Source of the DNA: Burkholderiaceae bacterium
GTDB lineage: Bacteria; Pseudomonadota; Gammaproteobacteria; Burkholderiales; Burkholderiaceae_A
Reading direction: 5' to 3'
DNA: 58,411 nt
NCBI GenBank assembly: GCA_018882785.1
Contig: VERI01000009.1
Coordinates: 1-58,411, forward strand
Of this stretch, positions 35,525 through 44,150 are shown piece by piece; the stretch's first letter is position 1; the number at the start of each line of letters is the position of its first letter. Below the pieces are notes generated by a model. That model saw only the letters and a list, made by a program, of their open reading frames with translations, ran no database searches and was not told the DNA's origin. The position numbers and the translations under genes were made by a program.

Positions 35525-37064
35525 AAAAGCCCTTTTGCGAAAATACTTTTTGGTGAATTAAGGGGGAGATGCGATAACGATCCTCGCCATAGCTGCGGCC
35601 CAGATTGGAGAGCACCTGACGGACCACCGCCAGACCAATCTGATCCGCCCAGGCCAGTGGTCCCTTCGGATAGTTGACTCCGAGGCACATTGCAGAATCA
35701 GCAGACTTTGCATCGCAGACCCCCTGATTCACAGCATCGGCTGCCTCATTGGCAAGCATTGCAACGGTGCGCATCACCACCAGACCGGGGACGTCGGCAA
35801 CTCGCGAAATGTTTAACCCTGCCGCCTGTAATAGCGCGATCGCGTTCCGGGCAGCCGATGCGCTGCACTGGTCCGCGACACTTATCGCCAGACGAGATGT
35901 TTTGGAGTAATCCAGTGCAAGATCCATCAACACAACATTCGCCAAGGCCTGCTCAGCGGCACGGCAGGTAGCCGTCCGTCCATCGGTGACATAGATGACC
36001 ACCTCACCGACCTGGGCAATCCGGTCATCCGCGGCCAATGCCTGCTCCATCACAACTCCAGCCGACTGGAGCCGAGCGGCCAACGCCTGCGCGGGGGCCG
36101 ATGTACCGTAAATGTTTACCGTGCCCAGCATGTTGACCAGTTCGCGACCGGCGGCAACAGCAGGTTCGGTCTGGGGCTGAGGACCAATAGCACCCTCTCG
36201 ATAATCGTAAAAACCGCGGCCCGTCTTTTTTCCAAAAAATCCTGCATCGACCAGCTCCTGCTGGATCAGAGAGGGCAGAAAGCGCTGGTCGTTATAGAAC
36301 GCATTCCAGACCGTCTTTGTTACCGCAAGGTTCACGTCATGACCAATGAGATCCATCAACTCAAACGGACCCATGCGAAACCCCCCAGCCTCTCGCGCAC
36401 AGGCATCGATGGTGGCTGGGTCTGCCCCACCCTCCTGCATGACCCTGAGTGACTCCGCGTAATACGGCCGGGCGACGCGATTTACAATAAAGCCAGGCGT
36501 GGATCGGGTATGGACGGGGGATTTCCCCCACGCAGCTGCCGTGGCATAGAGGGTCTCGGCCACCGACTTATCGGTAGAGAGGCCGGAGACGACCTCGACG
36601 AGAGCCATCAATGGAGCTGGGTTGAAAAAATGAAGTCCGCCCAGCCGCTCCGGAGAAGCCAAGGCCGATCCGATTGCCGTTACGGAAATTGCTGATGTGT
36701 TGGTTGCAAGAATGCATTCCCGCGACACAATCGACTCGAGTTCTCGAAAGAGCTGTTGCTTGGTCTGAAGGTTTTCGACAATGGCTTCCACCACAAGCGC
36801 ACTGTCCGCAAGGTCCCTGATCTCGGTCACGGGCTTGAGCCGCAGACCCGCCGCGTCCGCATCCGATCGCGACAGCTTGCCCTTCTCCGCCAGCCGAACA
36901 AACTGCGCACGAATACCGTCAGCTGCCTTCTCTGCGGCACCCGGCCGATTATCCAAAAGCCTGACGGTATGGCCCGCAGCAGCTGCAATCTGTGCAATGC
37001 CGGCCCCCATAGCACCCGTCCCCACTACGGAGACCACTGCGGATAACGGAAGGGCTTTCGACAT
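35517..37064 (-). CDS. paaH: 3-Hydroxyadipyl-CoA dehydrogenase
   Basis: About 515 residues. It has an N-terminal NAD-binding SVVGTGAMGAGIAQIAAAAG, then LGGLHFFNPAPLMALVEVV with the catalytic His, a PGFIVNRVARPYYAESL segment, and a second, partial dehydrogenase domain containing GVCDAKSADSAMCLGVNYPKGP. This two-domain length is normal for PaaH. It oxidises 3-hydroxyadipyl-CoA. ATG at 37064 is chosen; the 75 upstream residues are out-of-frame paaG sequence. The start is 4 bases after the paaG stop. Confidence 0.95.
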   Translation of the reverse strand: MSKALPLSAVVSVVGTGAMGAGIAQIAAAAGHTVRLLDNRPGAAEKAADGIRAQFVRLAEKGKLSRSDADAAGLRLKPVTEIRDLADSALVVEAIVENLQTKQQLFRELESIVSRECILATNTSAISVTAIGSALASPERLGGLHFFNPAPLMALVEVVSGLSTDKSVAETLYATAAAWGKSPVHTRSTPGFIVNRVARPYYAESLRVMQEGGADPATIDACAREAGGFRMGPFELMDLIGHDVNLAVTKTVWNAFYNDQRFLPSLIQQELVDAGFFGKKTGRGFYDYREGAIGPQPQTEPAVAAGRELVNMLGTVNIYGTSAPAQALAARLQSAGVVMEQALAADDRIAQVGEVVIYVTDGRTATCRAAEQALANVVLMDLALDYSKTSRLAISVADQCSASAARNAIALLQAAGLNISRVADVPGLVVMRTVAMLANEAADAVNQGVCDAKSADSAMCLGVNYPKGPLAWADQIGLAVVRQVLSNLGRSYGEDRYRISPLIHQKVFSQKGFYD

Positions 37065-37068
37065 GGCG

Positions 37069-37863
37069 CTATTTACCGGAGAACTGTGGCGCACGTTTTT
37101 CCATGAAGGCTGCCACGCCCTCTGCGTAGTCAGGGCTCCAGCCGAGTTCGCGCATAAAGCCAGCCTCCATGGAGAGCTGCTGCTCCAACGAGTGGGTGGG
37201 CGCCGCCTGCATGGCCTGTCGGATACGTACCAATGCCTTCGTGGGCATCTCAGAGAGCTGGGCAGCAAGTCCGTCCACCGCAGAGGCAAGCTCAGCGTCT
37301 TCGACGCAGCGCCAGATCAACCCCCACGCCTCTGCCTTTTCGGCCGGAAGTTTATCGGCCAAAAATGCGAGCCCCATGGCGCGGGCCATCCCCACGCGCT
37401 GGGGCAAAACCCATGTACCACCCGTATCAGGAATCAATCCAATTTTTGAAAACGCCTGCATAAACGCGGCAGATTTTCCAGCAATCACAAGGTCACAGGC
37501 GAGCGCGATGCTCGCACCCGCACCTGCAGCGATTCCGTTGACTGCCGCGATGGTCGGCATTCGCAGGTTCGCGAGCCGCATGATCAGCGGTTTGTAATTG
37601 CGCTCGACAACATTTCCGATATCCGGCACCTTACCGTTCATGATCGCCATGGGTGGGTCCGCCAGATCCTGTCCGGCGCTAAAACTTCTGCCAGCACCGG
37701 TGATGACCAGTACACGCGCGGTCGTGCCGGACTGGATCTGGTCCAAGGCATCGCGAATCTCCGCGTGCATGTCGTCAGTAAAGCTATTGAGCTTGTCGGG
37801 TCGATTAAAGGTCAGCCGCGCAACAGCGGCTTCAACTGAAAAAATAATGTGTTTATAGTCCAT
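37069..37863 (-). CDS. paaG: 1,2-Epoxyphenylacetyl-CoA isomerase
   Basis: A 264-residue crotonase-fold isomerase beginning YKHIIFSVEAAVARLTFNRPDKLNSF, with GRSFSAGQDLADPP near 64-77 and AVNGIAAGAGASIALACDLVIAG near 103-125. It converts the ring epoxide to oxepin-CoA. ATG at 37863 follows a purine-rich GAGGAAGG site. The end of the frame beyond this ATG has no family likeness. It lies 10 bases after paaN. Confidence 0.95.
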   Translation of the reverse strand: MDYKHIIFSVEAAVARLTFNRPDKLNSFTDDMHAEIRDALDQIQSGTTARVLVITGAGRSFSAGQDLADPPMAIMNGKVPDIGNVVERNYKPLIMRLANLRMPTIAAVNGIAAGAGASIALACDLVIAGKSAAFMQAFSKIGLIPDTGGTWVLPQRVGMARAMGLAFLADKLPAEKAEAWGLIWRCVEDAELASAVDGLAAQLSEMPTKALVRIRQAMQAAPTHSLEQQLSMEAGFMRELGWSPDYAEGVAAFMEKRAPQFSGK

Positions 37864-37873
37864 ACCACCTTCC

Positions 37874-39541
37874 TCAGATGTGAACCCGACGCTGAACAAC
37901 GCGGAAACGGTTTGCAACAAACGCGGAGTCCGCATAAGACGCATTCGCGGCCGGATTACCGCCCGTACCGTGGTAATCCGAGAATGCGGCTGACTGATTA
38001 ACAAACACGCCACCAGTGAGATTGATCGACAGGGCTACCTTAGAGCGCCATGTCGCAGCGGTCATTGCCTCAATCACATCTTGCTGGGTTGAATAGACGC
38101 CGGCTGTTAGTGCGCCATGGGTACTGGTTACACGTTCGGACAGCGCAATTGCAGCCTTGGTATCGGCAACCCTCACGATAAAGCTAATCGGACCAAACCG
38201 TTCCTCCATGTAGGCAGATTCATCTGCAGCATCACAGGCCAGCAGTACCGGCGTGCGCACATCCGCCTGGGGGAATTCAGGGTGTTCTAATTTTTTAGAT
38301 CTCAGTACGACCCGGCCCAGAGCACCCGATTCAGCCTGCTCGATACGCTTAACAGTATCAGCTGACTGCATGGCACCGAGCACTGCACAGGCGACCTCAG
38401 GCTTCGAGAGAAATCCGGTGATCGCAGCGGACAAGTCATTACAGACGTCATCGAATGACTTATGGCCCTCGTCGGTCTCAATACCGCCGGCGGGCACAAA
38501 TAGCGCCTGCGAGGTTGTGCACATCTGACCGGAATACAGCGATAAGGTGAATGCCAGGTTGCGCATCATGGCTTTATAGGCATCCGTCGAATCAATGACG
38601 ATGTTATTGACTCCCGCCAGTTCTGCATAGACCTGTGCCTGCCGACAGTTATCGATCAGCCACTGCCCAAAGACATTACCCCCAGTAAAGTCTACTGACT
38701 TCACCGCGCTATGGGTTACCAAGGCCTTGGTCGCCTCGCGGGAGGGCGCCACACACAGCGTGACGAGATTGGGATCCAGGCCGTTTTCCGAGAGTACGGC
38801 GCGGAGAATGCGTACCGTGATCGCCGCGGGAAGAATTGCATTGCTATGCGGTTTCACAATCACCGCATTGCCAGTTGCCAAGGCAGCAAATAACCCAGGA
38901 TAGGTGTTCCATGTAGGGAAGGTGCCGCAGCCAACGACGACGCCAATGCCCCGGCCAACGATCTGAAAATTCTTTTTCATGACCAGCGGGGGATTTTTAC
39001 CCTGCGGCTTTTCCCACACGGCCTCTTTAGGCACGAAACTCTGCTCTCGCCAAGCATATGCGACCGACTCCAGGCCACGGTCCTGGGCATGAGGGGCACC
39101 CGCCTGAAATGCCATCATCCAGCCCTGGCCCGTGGTCATCATGACGGAGTGGGCAAGCTCGAAACTATTCCTGTTGAGACGATCGAGCATTTCGATGCAG
39201 ACGCCGGCACGCCCATCCGCGCCGATCGCCTGCCAGGGGGCCATTGCCTTCTGGGCGCTATCGATTAGGGTCTGCACATCGCATACCGGGTACTCGACGT
39301 TGAGTGCAATGCCGTAGGGGGAGCGCTCTCCGCTGTGCCAGCCAGTCTGGCCGGGCTGGCCAAGCTCAAACTTCTTGCCCAGACGGGCATCGAACGCGCG
39401 CTTGCCGTCATCAGCCGCGGTCTCGCCATAGGCCTTCGGGCTTGGCATTTCGTTAAAAGGTGACCAGTAGCCACGGGTGGCGATTGCAGAAAGCGCAGCC
39501 TCCAACGTTGCCCGATGCTTATCGAACAGGGGGTGAGACAT
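37874..39541 (-). CDS. paaN: PaaN: phenylacetate ring-cleavage aldehyde dehydrogenase, no MaoC domain
   Basis: A 555-residue aldehyde-dehydrogenase-fold protein. The catalytic cysteine is in LYSGQMCTTSQ and the glutamate in ELAGVNN; the cofactor region is FTGGNVFGQW. It oxidises the semialdehyde made after ring opening. The E. coli counterpart PaaZ is a 681-residue fusion with a C-terminal MaoC-type oxepin-CoA hydrolase; that domain is absent here and no separate MaoC gene is seen. It is the first gene of the long paa operon, with a promoter at 39628-39656. Confidence 0.93.
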   Translation of the reverse strand: MSHPLFDKHRATLEAALSAIATRGYWSPFNEMPSPKAYGETAADDGKRAFDARLGKKFELGQPGQTGWHSGERSPYGIALNVEYPVCDVQTLIDSAQKAMAPWQAIGADGRAGVCIEMLDRLNRNSFELAHSVMMTTGQGWMMAFQAGAPHAQDRGLESVAYAWREQSFVPKEAVWEKPQGKNPPLVMKKNFQIVGRGIGVVVGCGTFPTWNTYPGLFAALATGNAVIVKPHSNAILPAAITVRILRAVLSENGLDPNLVTLCVAPSREATKALVTHSAVKSVDFTGGNVFGQWLIDNCRQAQVYAELAGVNNIVIDSTDAYKAMMRNLAFTLSLYSGQMCTTSQALFVPAGGIETDEGHKSFDDVCNDLSAAITGFLSKPEVACAVLGAMQSADTVKRIEQAESGALGRVVLRSKKLEHPEFPQADVRTPVLLACDAADESAYMEERFGPISFIVRVADTKAAIALSERVTSTHGALTAGVYSTQQDVIEAMTAATWRSKVALSINLTGGVFVNQSAAFSDYHGTGGNPAANASYADSAFVANRFRVVQRRVHI

Positions 39542-39627
39542 CCAGAGCTCCTCCTTGAGCGGGTGACCCGGCGACTTGGGATTCGGTTCTATTGCCGTCA
39601 GACTGGCCGGGTTCGAGTCAGCGCAAA

Positions 39628-39656
39628 ACGATACAAACGAATTCGATTTGTGTCAA
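39628..39656 (-). promoter_or_regulatory. paaN promoter with overlapping paa operator repeat
   Basis: On the minus strand TTGACA (39656-39651) is followed after 17 bases by TATCGT (39633-39628), a plausible sigma-70 promoter. GATACAAA (39630-39637) and TTTGTGTC (39647-39654) form a near-perfect inverted repeat covering both boxes, so a bound repressor would block polymerase. Confidence 0.6.
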
Positions 39657-39659
39657 CAA

Positions 39660-39690
39660 TTTGTATCAGATTCCCGAAGACTGTGATACA
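39660..39690. promoter_or_regulatory. Second paa operator, TGTATCA-N15-TGATACA
   Basis: TGTATCA at 39662-39668 and TGATACA at 39684-39690 form a perfect 7-bp inverted repeat with a 15-base spacer, between paaN and paaX. The left arm, extended to TTTGTATC, repeats the half-site of the neighbouring paaN operator and of the liv promoter. PaaX of E. coli binds widely spaced TGATTC/GAATCA arms, so this may be a PaaX-type site (inference). Confidence 0.6.
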
Positions 39691-39737
39691 TTTTTTCGAC
39701 CATAAAAAAGGGGCAGCCCAAAACGCCTCCCGTTCAA

Positions 39738-40697
39738 ATGGCCAGACACTCAAAAATTCTTGACCGTCTCAACGCCTTTCGCAGGCAGCAGCGCGTACAT
39801 GCCAGCTCGCTGATCATCACAGCATTTGGCGATGTGGTGATGCCTCGGGGCGGCAGCATATGGCTTGGAAGTCTCATCGAGCTGCTTGAACCACTGGGCA
39901 TCAATGAGCGACTGATTCGTACCACCGTCTCTCGGCTCGCGGACGATCAATGGCTGAATTCCGAGGCCCATGGGCGACGGGCAAATTACGCCCTCACCCC
40001 CGCTGGCATGCGGCGCTTTGAAGAGGCTTCTCGGCACATCTACTCCGCCAATGCTCCGATCTGGGATCGGCGCTGGCGGCTTGTTCTCACGGTTGGAAAA
40101 ATAACACCGCGCGAGCGCGATCGGGTGCGCAAAGCACTGTTTTGGCAAGGCTTTGGCCAGACCAGCTCGGGCTGTTATGTGCATCCCAGCGCCGATCTAG
40201 CTTCAGCATTTGATGCTCTGGTTGTCGAGGGGCTAGCAGACACACTTGAAAAACTCATGCCGATGATTGCCGCCGCCTCTCAGCTCGGGCCCTCGGCAAA
40301 CGATCGCGATATGGTGCGCGAAGCATGGAATCTCGAGGGATTGGCCAAGGCCTATATCGGCTTTTGCAAGCTCTATCAGCCGATACTTGAGTCTGTACGT
40401 GGCGATATGCATGCCCGCATCGAAGGGGCCGACGCGTTGTTGCTGCGAATTCTGCTGATCCATGACTACCGAAGACTTTTATTAAGAGATCCGGAGCTGC
40501 CCGCTGAGCTCTCCCCACAAGACTGGCCCGGTCAGCGTGCGAGGGCCCTGTGTCGAGAGCTTTACCTGCGGCTTATGCCATTATCAGAGGCCTATCTTGA
40601 TCGCACTATGCAGCTTGCAGACCGTAGTATTCCAGCCGCGATGCCAATGCTCGCAACGCGATTCAAAGCGGATGAATTACTGATTGAGCCCGCCTAG
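39738..40697 (+). CDS. paaX: PaaX-family phenylacetyl-CoA-responsive repressor
   Basis: A 319-residue regulator. An N-terminal winged helix is followed by the PaaX-specific body with YSANAPIWDRRWRLVLTVGKI, ERDRVRKALFWQGFGQTSSGCYVHPS and a C-terminal LLLRDPELPAELSPQDWPGQRARALCRELY. E. coli PaaX represses paa promoters until phenylacetyl-CoA binds. It is divergent from paaN, and two inverted repeats lie between the genes. It is convergent with paaY. Confidence 0.94.
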   Translation: MARHSKILDRLNAFRRQQRVHASSLIITAFGDVVMPRGGSIWLGSLIELLEPLGINERLIRTTVSRLADDQWLNSEAHGRRANYALTPAGMRRFEEASRHIYSANAPIWDRRWRLVLTVGKITPRERDRVRKALFWQGFGQTSSGCYVHPSADLASAFDALVVEGLADTLEKLMPMIAAASQLGPSANDRDMVREAWNLEGLAKAYIGFCKLYQPILESVRGDMHARIEGADALLLRILLIHDYRRLLLRDPELPAELSPQDWPGQRARALCRELYLRLMPLSEAYLDRTMQLADRSIPAAMPMLATRFKADELLIEPA

Positions 40698-40706
40698 AGG
40701 CGGCTC
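40686..40706. terminator. Weak stem-loop between paaX and paaY ends
   Basis: GAGCC (40686-40690) pairs with GGCTC (40702-40706) and GCC (40692-40694) with GGC (40699-40701), with one bulged base and loop TAGA. The paaX stop codon lies in the loop. No T-run follows on either strand, so a terminator role between these convergent genes is only possible. Confidence 0.3.
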
Positions 40707-40734
40707 CATTACCGCGATGTTTCCGATTGTCCTG

Positions 40735-41373
40735 TCATGCGGCATCCGGGCTGCTGTCGCCACCCCGTTTTTTTAGTTCCATCAACGGTACAACGCCCTC
40801 GACGGCAATCCTTCGACGGCCAGGTTCCACTGCCTTGAGCGCAACCGTTTCGCGCATGGTCTGGGCGCTTCTCACCGCAAGCTCCTGATAGGTGCGCGTA
40901 CCATCGGCTTTCCAGGCGAGCTCCTCGTCCGTCAACGGCCTGAGCACCTTGGCCGGTGAGCCCACTGCAAGCATGCGCGCCGCAATTTCGGCACCCGCCT
41001 TCACAAAGGCACCCGCCGCAACGATCGCGGACTCGCCGATAACAGCGTTATCCATCACCACCGCGTTCATCCCCACCAAGGCGTTGCGGCCAATTCGGCA
41101 TCCATGCAGAACAGCACCGTGGCCGATATGCCCGTCCTCTTCAACGACGGTGTCCGATCCGGGAAACCCGTGCATGACACAGGTGTCTTGGAGATTGGCC
41201 CCCCTTTCCAGAATCAGCCGGCCAAAGTCCCCGCGCAGGCAGGCACAGGGGCCGACATAACAGTCCGGGCCGATGATCACGTCGCCGATCAGCACAGCGC
41301 TTGGGTGAACGTAGGCACTGGGATCCACCACCGGAACAATGCCGTCAATCTCAAAGACTTTTACAAGGGACAT
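40735..41373 (-). CDS. paaY: PaaY: gamma-carbonic-anhydrase-like hexapeptide thioesterase
   Basis: About 212 residues with a left-handed beta-helix built from hexapeptide repeats ([20 protein letters not shown] and following). The metal-binding histidines are in [20 protein letters not shown]-terminal helix [18 protein letters not shown] follows. PaaY hydrolyses a toxic dead-end CoA ester of the pathway. ATG at 41373 has an AGGAG site 8 bases ahead. It faces the liv operon across 190 bases and ends near paaX. Confidence 0.93.
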   Translation of the reverse strand: MSLVKVFEIDGIVPVVDPSAYVHPSAVLIGDVIIGPDCYVGPCACLRGDFGRLILERGANLQDTCVMHGFPGSDTVVEEDGHIGHGAVLHGCRIGRNALVGMNAVVMDNAVIGESAIVAAGAFVKAGAEIAARMLAVGSPAKVLRPLTDEELAWKADGTRTYQELAVRSAQTMRETVALKAVEPGRRRIAVEGVVPLMELKKRGGDSSPDAA

Positions 41374-41438
41374 CACAAGAACTCCTTTTCGTCCTGGGCA
41401 GATAGATTCACTACAAAAAAGATATCAGAATCCAAAAT

Positions 41439-41483
41439 TTTGTATCAAATAAATTGACAGACCCGCCGCCGGGGCCCGACAAT
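41439..41483 (+). promoter_or_regulatory. liv operon promoter with paa half-site
   Basis: TTTGTATC (41439-41446) stands directly before TTGACA (41454-41459), which is followed after 18 bases by GACAAT (41478-41483) as a fair -10. The same arrangement, half-site then TTGACA, occurs at the paaN promoter. A second TATCA lies exactly 20 bases upstream (41423-41427). Confidence 0.45.
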
Positions 41484-41562
41484 ACGCCGCTGCCCTGGGC
41501 TGGACCCAAGGCCCATAAAAACAGAACTTCATAACGTTAGCTGCAAAGGGGGAGACACGGCG

Positions 41563-42438
41563 ATGCTGGCAGAGTTTCTGCAATTTTTGTTCTCGGGCAT
41601 CACGGTCGGTGCCACCTATGCCCTCGCGGCCCTTGGTTTCACCCTGATTTATAACGCTAGCAATGTGATTAATTTCGCCCAAGGCGAATTCATCATGCTG
41701 GGCGGAATGCTGGCGGTCTTCTTCTCAGCAGCCGGGCTTCCGATGCCCGCCGCCATCGCGCTGGCGATCCTGGTGCCGGCAGTCGTCGGCATTGCCCTCG
41801 AGAAGTTCGCGATTGAGCCGCTCAAAGGTGCGGAGACCGTCACCCTCATCATCATCACGATCGGCGCCTCGCTGGTGATCCGCGGGCTTGTCCAGGTCAC
41901 GCTAGGCAAGAACACTTTTAGCCTGCCCCCCTTCTCCGGCGACACCCCCATCATGGTGCTGGGCGCCACCCTGCTTCCCCAGAGCCTCTGGGTCTTGGGG
42001 GTCACGGCAATCGTCGTGGCAGCCCTGTGGTACTTCTTCAGCAAGACCCTGCTGGGCAAAGCCATGCTGGCGACCTCGGTCAATCGAGTGGCAGCTGAAC
42101 TGGTGGGAATTAACACCGGATTTGTCTTATTTTTAAGCTTTGCCTTGTCTGCAGCGCTGGGCGCACTCGGCGGGATTCTGATCACCCCAATTACGCTGAC
42201 GTCTTACGACGTGGGCATCATGCTCGGCCTGAAAGGCTTCGTAGCCGCTGTACTGGGCGGCCTGGGCAATGGCCTGGGGGCTGTGATCGGTGGACTGATT
42301 GTTGGCATTTTGGAATCCATGGGCGCTGGTTATATCTCCTCTGCCTATAAGGACGCGATTCCCTTTGTCCTGATTCTGCTGATCCTATTTTTCATGCCGC
42401 GCGGGATTTTCGGCGGCAAATCAACCGATCGGGTCTAA
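41563..42438 (+). CDS. livH: LivH-type ABC transporter permease
   Basis: A 291-residue membrane protein with about eight hydrophobic segments. It starts FLFSGITVGATYALAALGFTLIYNASNVINFAQGEFIMLGG, a LivH hallmark, and later has LGKAMLATSVNRVAAELVGIN (the ATPase-contact loop) and GLKGFVAAVLGGLGNGLGAVIGG. With LivM it forms the channel of a branched-chain-type importer. It is the first gene of livHMGF and has GGGGGAGA upstream. Confidence 0.95.
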   Translation: MLAEFLQFLFSGITVGATYALAALGFTLIYNASNVINFAQGEFIMLGGMLAVFFSAAGLPMPAAIALAILVPAVVGIALEKFAIEPLKGAETVTLIIITIGASLVIRGLVQVTLGKNTFSLPPFSGDTPIMVLGATLLPQSLWVLGVTAIVVAALWYFFSKTLLGKAMLATSVNRVAAELVGINTGFVLFLSFALSAALGALGGILITPITLTSYDVGIMLGLKGFVAAVLGGLGNGLGAVIGGLIVGILESMGAGYISSAYKDAIPFVLILLILFFMPRGIFGGKSTDRV

Positions 42439-42440
42439 GC

Positions 42441-43373
42441 ATGCGAAAGAGTCCTTTCTTCGGGCTGTACGTTGTGATCGCACTGCTGCTGATCATCCCC
42501 TTTATCGCACCCAATAACTTTTATCTTGATCTCGCAATCCGCATGGCGATCAATGCCATCATTGTTCTGGGATTAAACCTGCTGATCGGATTTGCCGGCC
42601 AGATCAGTCTCGGCCATGCGGGATTTCTCGGCATTGGCGCCTACGCCTCAGCGGTCTTACCCACACACTTTGGCTGGCACCCTCTGCCCGCGATGGCGGC
42701 AGGGGCAGCCTTGGCGGCTGGTCTCGCCGCCCTTGTTGCCCGCCCAATTTTCAAGCTCAAAGGCAACTACCTGGCGATGGCCACGCTCGGACTGGGCATC
42801 ATCATCAGCATCGCAATCCGTAACGAGACCAACTTCACCGGGGGCCCCGATGGGATGCCCGTGCCGGTCATGGGACTCATGGGCTTCGATCTCTCCAATG
42901 ACAAGCAGTGGTACTGGGTGATCGCCCTGCTCCTCGTTTTTAGCCTCTGGGCATCCCTGAACATGATTGACTCACCATTTGGCCGAGCCCTTCGGGCACT
43001 TCACGGCTCGGAAGTAGCCTCACAGGTCGTGGGCGTAGACATCGTGCGCTACAAGGTTGCCATCTTTGTGCTCTCAGCCGCGTTCGCCAGCATCATGGGC
43101 AGCATCACAGCCCACTATGTCGGCTTTGTGACACCGACATTTGCCGACTTTTTCCATTCGATTGAGCTGGTCACGATGGTGGTCGTGGGCGGTATGGCCT
43201 CCATCTATGGCTCACTGGTCGGCGCCGTGCTGCTCACCGCACTGCCTCAGGCATTGGCTACTTTTGAGGGCTGGGAGACAGTCGTGTTTGGCGTGATTCT
43301 GATGCTGTGCATGATCTTTATGCCCAAGGGACTCGTGCCGACTCTGGCGTCGAAATTTGGGAAGGGAGACTGA
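42441..43373 (+). CDS. livM: LivM-type ABC transporter permease
   Basis: A 310-residue permease with the LivM signature LNLLIGFAGQISLGHAGFLGIGAYASAVL near 44-73, KLKGNYLAMATLGLGIII, and SPFGRALRALHGSEVASQVVGVD as the coupling loop. It starts 2 bases after livH. It has about nine membrane segments. It partners with LivH and the ATPases that follow. Confidence 0.95.
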   Translation: MRKSPFFGLYVVIALLLIIPFIAPNNFYLDLAIRMAINAIIVLGLNLLIGFAGQISLGHAGFLGIGAYASAVLPTHFGWHPLPAMAAGAALAAGLAALVARPIFKLKGNYLAMATLGLGIIISIAIRNETNFTGGPDGMPVPVMGLMGFDLSNDKQWYWVIALLLVFSLWASLNMIDSPFGRALRALHGSEVASQVVGVDIVRYKVAIFVLSAAFASIMGSITAHYVGFVTPTFADFFHSIELVTMVVVGGMASIYGSLVGAVLLTALPQALATFEGWETVVFGVILMLCMIFMPKGLVPTLASKFGKGD

Positions 43374-43375
43374 CC

Positions 43376-44137
43376 ATGGCCCTGCTCGATGTCACTAACC
43401 TGTCGATCCACTTTGGTGGCGTGAAGGCGGTACAGAGCGTCAGTTTCTCGATCGATCCCGGCATCATTTATTCGGTGATCGGCCCGAATGGCGCTGGCAA
43501 GACGACCCTATTTAACCTGATCACCGGGGTCTATACGCCCACCAGCGGAGAGATCCGACTTGATGGTGAATCAATCCAAGGCAAAAGCCCCAATCAGCTG
43601 GCAGAACGTGGCATGGCCCGCACGTTTCAGAACCTTCAGGTATGCATGAACATGACGGCCATTGAAAACGTCATGGTGGGCGCCCATCTCAGACTCGACC
43701 GAAATGTCCTCAAAGCAGCCCTGCGATTCGGCAGCCTCCGAACGCGGGATACGGCGTTGCGCCAAGAGGCCGCTGAACTGATGCGATTTGTGGGTCTTGA
43801 GCGCTTTATCGATGCGCGGGCCGACAGCATGCCGTATGGAGCCCTCAAACGCATGGAAATCGCGCGTGCGCTGGCCATGAAACCGAGAATTATTTTTCTT
43901 GATGAGCCAGCAGCCGGACTCAATCCGAAAGAGACCATCGAGGTGGATCAGCTGGTACGTAAGGTGGCCGACTCCGGTGTCACCGTGGTGCTTGTGGAGC
44001 ACGACATGAAAATGGTGATGAATTTATCGGAGCGGATTCTTGTGCTGGATTACGGCAAGAAACTGGCCGAGGGCACCGGTGCGGAGATTCGTCGTAATCC
44101 GGATGTGATCGCTGCCTACCTCGGCGCCCACGCCTGA
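43376..44137 (+). CDS. livG: LivG-type ABC transporter ATPase
   Basis: A 253-residue ATPase: Walker A GPNGAGKTTLFNLITG near 36-51, Q-loop RTFQNLQV, signature PYGALKRMEIARAL, Walker B IIFLDEPAAGLNP and the LivG-type ending VVLVEHDMKMVM. The signature is PYGALKR rather than LSGGQ, a common LivG variant. ATG at 43376 lies 2 bases after the livM stop; the longer frame is inside livM. Confidence 0.95.
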   Translation: MALLDVTNLSIHFGGVKAVQSVSFSIDPGIIYSVIGPNGAGKTTLFNLITGVYTPTSGEIRLDGESIQGKSPNQLAERGMARTFQNLQVCMNMTAIENVMVGAHLRLDRNVLKAALRFGSLRTRDTALRQEAAELMRFVGLERFIDARADSMPYGALKRMEIARALAMKPRIIFLDEPAAGLNPKETIEVDQLVRKVADSGVTVVLVEHDMKMVMNLSERILVLDYGKKLAEGTGAEIRRNPDVIAAYLGAHA

Positions 44138-44150
44138 AGGACATTCACTT

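Noticed and set aside
36781-37449. Plus-strand 222-residue frame opposite paaH/paaG
   Set aside because: Shadow of two conserved genes; no recognisable domain.
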